Shown in pieces: positions 58,301 to 64,000 of a DNA stretch of 64,000 nucleotides; position 1 is the first letter of the stretch, and every line of letters begins with the position of its first letter. The stretch is from the NCBI GenBank assembly GCA_050084515.1, contig CM114274.1, positions 5,332,001-5,396,000 of the forward strand, written 5' to 3'. Origin of the DNA: Blasia pusilla. Its lineage: Eukaryota > Marchantiophyta > Marchantiopsida > Blasiales. A model generated the notes under the pieces. That model ran no database searches. It was not told the DNA's origin and was given only the letters and a program-made list of their open reading frames with translations. The position numbers and the translations under genes are program-made.

Positions 58301-58399
58301 AGAACGCGAAACAATTTCATAAAGCAGAAAGAAAGAAAGAAAGTAGGAAACATTCTTGGAATGGAGATAGAAAAGAAAGGTGTCTCTCCAATATCCATT

Positions 58400-59639
58400 A
58401 GATGAGGTAGTTACGAGCTACGTTTCGAACGTATAAGTAAGATATTGATGGATAATCCGATCAACACGCTCCAAGCAAGATGCGTAAGATGCATACGCAA
58501 AAACAATCAAGAGAGAAAAAAAAACGACGGCTTCCTGCACTTCCTCTATTTTTTCGCAGGAATTCGCAAAGTGCTCTACTGCTGCCTATGAACATAGTGC
58601 AACGATAGGGCTAATCCATATTTTCCAGATGTGTAAACAGTCTAGGTGGAGTGCCTCCTTGCTTAGATAAGAAAAGAATGATGTGGTGCAGTCCCTAAAC
58701 AACATTTAATTTAAGGCCTACTTGTAGGGGCCGTAATTCGAGGACATGAGATCCTTATTGCTGCTATCTCCTTTAAGAAAATTTTATTTGAGCATGAAAT
58801 TCGTATCCTGTAGCACCTCATGCATGTCCGATAACTTAGGCATAATGTGGTATGTTTACACACAACCTTTGACCTTCTGGTTGATAGAAAAAACAACAAT
58901 GTTGTTATATAGTGGAATATAGCACGACTCTTTGTGTCAATTACCATAACATGTACATCTTTATTCTCTAATTTTTGGGATGTAGCTCCAAGACCATTTG
59001 TACATACATCATTCATAGGAAGGAAAAAATTTACACCTCAACTTCTATTGATAATCTAAATCTCACGAATTGATCCTAAAACTAAGATTTATTTGTTTAG
59101 GGTTGGAAAATCCAGCGAAGTCATAAGCGACCTCAAATTAGTTTGCTAAGACAAAATAAAAGGAAGAATTCAATGGATAGGGTGGCTACTTCGTATGGAT
59201 TGCTGATCTCAATAATCATGATCTGCAAATCACGTCTTATATTGACATTCAAGAGATGATGCCACACAAAATTATGCTTCCAATTTTCAATTCGTGAATA
59301 TGACTCTCAAATTATGTCAAAACATTCAATTACACTCAAAAATCATCTTTGATATACACCCTCATTCATGGAAAAAAAAATTATAGGGCTCAAATTTCAA
59401 ATTTCTTGCAATAATCTCAAGTGCTTGGAATTTCGTGAGCTAGGGCAGACAAGGGTTGAATCACCGGTCGTCTATTGGATACGGAAAGCTTGAGTGGCTT
59501 GATGTTCCATGTACAGGGGATGATCTTAACGGAGATTTCCGTTAGCGGTAATGATAATGCGTGGAGTAGCCCTAATGAACCGTACATTCTTTGGAGGATG
59601 GCGGAAATTTTGGTAAGCATTGTAACTACATTTGTGGTG
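58400..59639. other. Non-genic stretch
   Basis: AT-rich, no gene, RNA or element recognised. Confidence 0.5.
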
Positions 59640-60130
59640 GACCGTGAGAGTAAGAAAACCTTGCTAGGGAGGCTATGTGTGTGGAGAGGCTAGGAGTGAC
59701 TTGCTAGCCTCCCTGGTAACATATGTGCATAGGTCATCCTTTGGGGGTTTTATTGAGACATCCTTACGTGTTTCTTGGGGGGTTCTTGGTGTTTCTTCGT
59801 TTGTAAGGAACCTATTGTGTAAGTTAAGGTCACATGTGTGCATATGTCACCTTGTTGGAGCCTTGGGGGCCTTAAGAGGGGTATACCCCACAAGGAGGCT
59901 TGAATAGGCTCAACTTTCTATAGTTGAACCTTTTAGGCATAGGCTAGGGCAAGTGTTGTCCGTATGCTGCAGACATGGATCCCCTCGCAAGGACGGTGGC
60001 TTTAACTTGATTGTTATTCAGAGTAATCGATGAATGGTGTGTTTCCCATCAGATTTCAATATTTTTAAATGTTGATGTACATATGGATGTGACGTGTTTT
60101 GGTAGTGTATGTTGGTGTGTGCATACAACA
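59640..60130 (+). repeat. LTR-like remnant distantly related to E1-type repeats
   Basis: Shares landmarks in the same order with units B and A: GAGGGGTATACC, AGGAGGCTTGA, GTTGAACCTTTT and a TGTATGTTG...GCATACAACA end. No coding sequence is attached. Confidence 0.4.
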
Positions 60131-60529
60131 TACAGAAATTTATTTTAGCATGATCTAGGTTGCAACCAATTGTGAACATTTTCTTTTATGAGCTCATGCA
60201 TGGAGTGTAGCCGCTCTAGATTCGTCTGTTCGGCCGATGGAGCATTCATATGTCGGTAAAGATCAATCACAAAACTTATGACCCGTAATTGTATCACAAT
60301 CTCACATGATCCCCCTATATTATCATGATTATTAGGGATTATCAATATCATAATTGTATTATCCTTGACAATAAAGGAAGATGTGAATAATCCCTTTAGC
60401 TAATATTCGTTATTGGCATCCCATCGAATATTCATGATTCTTCTGTTGCGACTTACCACGCGCCTATTTATCCTCGGGTTAGAGGCACCAGGGTCAGACG
60501 TGGGTTATGTTTGAAGAAGGGCTCGTGCA

Positions 60530-60720
60530 AGACAAGCCGCCTCTGAGTGGACACGAACACGGGACCTTCACAGTGAGACCACCATCCACTTCACCGGAGT
60601 CCCCCGCGTGAAAAACATGGAAGTACTAAAACTCTTAATCTGTTACAAAAAATAGAACCTATGACTTCAAGATCTTGACCTCGAGTTAACTAACCTGAGG
60701 CGCTAGGGCGACTTATGAAG
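60530..60720 (-). repeat. Two tRNA-like (antisense) remnants
   Basis: GGACACGAACACGGGACCTT (about 60548) and GAACCTATGACTTC with CTAACCTGAGGCGCTAGGGC (about 60655-60710) look like reversed tRNA T-arm and D-arm text. I cannot fold either into a full tRNA. SINE debris is possible. Confidence 0.3.
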
Positions 60721-62058
60721 TCGCGGTGCTTGACCAATCCCCCTCCGATCCTTAGCAGAAGTCAGGCCCAAACATCCCCATACGTTTCATCAACAGTCGC
60801 GTGCTTTGTAGTCGCGGTATGTCGTAGGTCGTAGGGTGGGACGACTCCCACCATAGTCGTATGACCACGTTTTCCAGGACTGGGCCCTGAGAAACTGCAC
60901 ACGCGTTGAGCTACCACAGTAGGGAATGCCTCTTCGGATTTTCACATAGCTGTAGCCGTCGGCAGTAGGACGACGTCGCTTGTACAGATAGCTTCGGTAA
61001 GTTCGGTAACAGCTACGTGGGGACCTTTTTATATATATATATAAAGGTATATACACTAACAGCAAGTGTGAAGACGCCTCAAATGGCGGGAAGTATGAAC
61101 GCCTTCCGCCGCGCAAATTTACAAATTGCTTCACACCTTCTAGATCCAACGGTAGCAGGCACTGACTCTTTCCACGTGGGTCCAAGTCTCGAACCGGTCG
61201 GGTTTCGGTAAAATCCCGAAGGTGCACAGGCTCTACCGGTTACTCTCGGTCGCCGCGAAGGTCCCCTTGACAGAGGATGAACGAGATGAGCAAAGCAGAA
61301 AAGCGTGGAACAGAGCTGCAGAGCCCGTCTTTTCTTGGACCTCCTGCTTCGTTCTCAGGTCTCGGGGAAATTACTCGCGAGGTTGTTCTGCTCGCCGTGG
61401 TGTCAATTTGTATCTTCATCACACGCCTCCTCCAAGATCTCTGAGCCATTGTGTATTTGCAGCGCTAGAGTGGTAGTTTTGGATCTGACAGTAGAAATCT
61501 GTGCGAGTCCTTGTGAGCGGTCCGGATCTGATGTAGGAGTTGCCTGGCAATCTCGAAGGGTGTTTAGCTTGTGTACTGGGACCTTGGTAGAAGGCTGCAC
61601 TTGGTAGCTCCGAGAAAGGGTGCGTTGAAAGCGATTGAACCGGTGTGGCCTCTGAGTTAGGAGAGTATATGACAGTTGGTTGAACTCTTTGGCCTTCGTT
61701 GGTGTCTGCACTTCCGGCCTTTGGAGTTCCCGAACGTTCTTAGGGTTAGGGTGGAGAAACGCGCTTGCAGAAGGAGTTGTTTCTCGACTTTTTATGTGAG
61801 CAGGCCCGTTGGCGAATGCCAACACATCATTTGAAGAATGCATTGTTGGATGGATGAGGAGTTGGAGCAGCTGATTCAAGTTGGTGTCGTCTGGTTTCCT
61901 CTTGATATCGACTTTTAGGCTGTGAGCGGAGTTCTGAGCACAGACGCCCTTTACATTCCTCACCGACTATAATTGAAACTGATAGGAATCTATATTTTGG
62001 AAATTTGGTTCGATTTCTACGCTCCTAAGAAATTGCAGTCATATATCGGGATAGCAAA
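60721..62058. promoter_or_regulatory. Upstream region of ASF1
   Basis: Contains a symmetric TATA run (61028-61043, TATATATATATATAAA) and GC-rich stretches after 61200. The transcription start and any 5' UTR intron cannot be set from sequence alone. Open frames here on both strands show no family pattern. Confidence 0.4.
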
Positions 62059-63027
62059 ATGAGTGCTGTTAACGTCACGAACGTCACTGTGCTCGACAAT
62101 CCGTCGATGTTCTTGAATCCCCTCCAGTTTGAAATCTCTTACGAGTGTCTCATTCCTTTGGAACACGGTGAGGCGTAGTGCTTGTCTGTTTCTCCCTCTT
62201 TCTTCTTGTGTAGACATCTCATTCGTGCTCAGTGTTCTTCGTACATTATCAAGTTTCCAGATTTTCATCGTTCCAATTATTGAAGGGGGTCGATCTGCAG
62301 ATTTGGAGTGGAAACTTACTTACGTTGGTTCGGCTGAGGACGAAAAATACGATCAAGTACTAGACAGCGTACTTGTTGGTCCCATTAGCATTGGCAAGTA
62401 TCGATTTGTATTCGAGGTATGCTGCGGTTCACCTTCTTAAGCTGTCAATTCAAATCGTTCTTTCGAGTCTTAAAGAGATTTTTTCTCGTCAAGTGATTTC
62501 ATGCTCCCTTCGTCGAACGTCAATTGTCTTTCGAGTTGCGTCAGAAATTCTTATCCTTCATTTGGCATTTCAACTCCCTGTCCACAGTGCCTTAGACATC
62601 TCATGAAGTGGTTTTTCCGCTAGCGTATGTTGCGTAACTCTCGTTCTCTCACCTTCACCATATCACTCTGCAAATAGAATAAAGTGACAAGCTGGTCGAC
62701 TGACTCAATCGAATCCTATTCGTTCTACAGGCTGATCCCCCCAAGCCTGAGAAAATTCCCGAGGAAGATATCATAGGAGTAACAGTATTGCTGTTGACCT
62801 GCTCATATATGGGCCAGGAGTTTCTTAGGGTTGGATATTATGTTAGTAATGACTACATCGACGAGCAATTGCGAGAGGAACCCCCTGCGAAAGTCATCAT
62901 TGACAAAGTCCAACGAAACATTCTGGCTGAGAACCCGCGGGTGACTAAGTTCCCAATTGTATTCAATCCGACACCGGCGCCCTCTGTCCCCCTTCCGCCC
63001 CTAGAATCGCACGGGCCCATAATCTAG
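62059..63027 (+). CDS. ASF1: ASF1 histone chaperone, complete three-exon gene
   Basis: ASF1 binds the H3-H4 dimer and hands it to CAF-1 or HIRA for nucleosome assembly in the nucleus. Exons 62059-62167, 62301-62416 and 62731-63027 join to 173 residues with closed phases and GT...AG introns of 133 and 314 bp. The start [19 protein letters not shown] is the family's conserved N-terminus. The immunoglobulin-like core continues through [47 protein letters not shown] and [29 protein letters not shown] and [14 protein letters not shown] close it. After the core only ~20 residues remain ([12 protein letters not shown]), shorter than in many plant ASF1 proteins, which carry longer acidic tails. No break is seen. 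Confidence 0.97.
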
Positions 63028-64000
63028 AAATAATCCTCCTAAATTTGGTCGATTAATTTTCCAGTCACTCCGAAGTTGTTCAATTAGAACGATGATTATC
63101 TTTGAGGTTTGGAAAGACTTTGAGATATTGAGCCCAGAAAACGACAACTACAATGACGAGTTAGTTTGCCGAGTTCATGTAACGTTGTAACAAATATTAG
63201 TGCTAGTTTCTGTCAAAATGACTCTTCCACAGATATGCTCGCGACCCTCTTAAAGGTTTCTCCCCTCGAAACCAATCGATTTCTTGTTAATATACCAAAG
63301 CCGGCATACTGGAAGTGAACACATTCCTTCCTAACAACCATGTTGTCTCTTTAGAAACTCCGAGCCTCGGGAACTAAGTGGGCTGTGTAGATTAAGGCTA
63401 TCACTCCTTGAACCTCTTTAGGAAGGTTTGAAGTCTTTGCTCTGCCCACAAGCGCTCGCTTGTAATAATATAATGCACTTTTACTCATTTTGGGATCTCT
63501 TGCCCCTTGTCCCGCGTGAACACGGCGGTACACGCTATCTCTATGTTTCCCAGGTGGGGACCATGTGTATCCTCTCGAATTAGCTCTTGCCTCATGAATG
63601 AATGAATGCTTTGATTTGAACCTTTGATGGCCCGTCACGAAATAAACGGAAATAGTTCACAGGATTGGAGATGTTGACTCGAAACTATTGAGCCGAAAAG
63701 CGTTCGAAGCGCGAGGGAAGTTTGCGCGTTTGCTTGAGTGGGTGTACACGTCCCATCCGCTCGTTCCGAGGTGGATTGCATCCAGCTAGGCTATGTTCCT
63801 CGCTTCCCACCCCACTTCGCTCTGCACTTCGTGAAATAATTGTTTCCGCACCATCCACCACTATTGTCGCACACCGACTCGTGCTCTTGCCTCGGCAACA
63901 CACCCTCCCGAAGGGAATGTATCCTTTATCGAATCCGTATTTTCTTTATGTATCCTCCGGCCACGCCACAGATGCCGGTGAGGGCGTTTTGACGCCCAAA
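63028..64000. other. Region downstream of ASF1
   Basis: Contains the ASF1 3' end. A 95-codon minus-strand frame (63638-63351) is open but matches no family I know. No other feature recognised. Confidence 0.45.

Noticed and set aside
61403-61963. 186-codon minus-strand frame upstream of ASF1
   Set aside because: No recognisable family or motif; composition like antisense of a GC-rich leader. Not supported as a gene.
63351-63638. 95-codon minus-strand frame downstream of ASF1
   Set aside because: No family recognised and no supporting signals; left as unannotated.

Overview
The window looks like nuclear DNA of a streptophyte, probably a seedless plant or charophyte-grade alga. It holds two intron-rich host genes with plant-like protein sequences, large Ty3/gypsy elements, a Helitron, a LINE remnant, and long stretches without genes. 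The species cannot be named from this sequence alone.

Layout. 1-13137 (+) is a decayed Ty3/gypsy element (E1), cut by the window edge on its left. Its 3' terminal repeat is interrupted by a chromodomain gypsy element (5123-12514, minus) with paired ~1.04 kb LTRs and a perfect 5-bp target duplication. 13593-23348 (minus) is a second, better preserved relative of E1 (E2), followed by a solo chromovirus-type LTR (23729-24767). 24768-29174 has no recognisable gene. 29175-38662 (+) is a complete RECQL4-type helicase gene of 20 exons whose splice phases all close. 38663-41000 is non-genic. About 41000-53150 (minus) is a decayed Helitron (HUH Rep plus PIF1-type helicase), into which a third, internally deleted relative of E1 (E3, 44956-51488, minus) has inserted. 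54100-58013 is a LINE remnant bracketed by (GA)n tracts. 58040-62058 holds a minisatellite, an LTR-like remnant, tRNA-like remnants and the upstream region of the last gene. 62059-63027 (+) is a complete three-exon ASF1 histone chaperone gene.

The striking system is the E1/E2/E3 family. Its polyprotein order is gag (two zinc knuckles), protease, a C5-cytosine DNA methyltransferase, reverse transcriptase, RNase H, integrase and a PHD finger. The element thus carries its own DNA-methylation writer and a probable histone-tail reader in place of the chromodomain of ordinary chromoviruses. Its ends are also odd. The two copies bounded by 4-bp target duplications, from two diverged subfamilies, read B-internal-A-(2 bp)-B-A, which resembles the split direct repeats of PAT/Ngaro elements rather than ordinary LTRs. 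E1 shows the same A-(2 bp)-B-A 3' end. Methyltransferases captured by gypsy elements have been reported from charophyte algae and dinoflagellates (de Mendoza et al. 2018, from memory). The PHD finger and the split ends are the parts I would check for novelty.

All transposon reading frames here contain stops or frameshifts, so no copy looks autonomous. E2 is closest to intact: its RT/RNase H region is a 435-codon open frame with YIDD, and its methyltransferase keeps the catalytic Pro-Cys-Gln. The host genes are independent of the elements. RECQL4 acts in replication initiation and repair; ASF1 is the H3-H4 chaperone of replication-coupled chromatin assembly.
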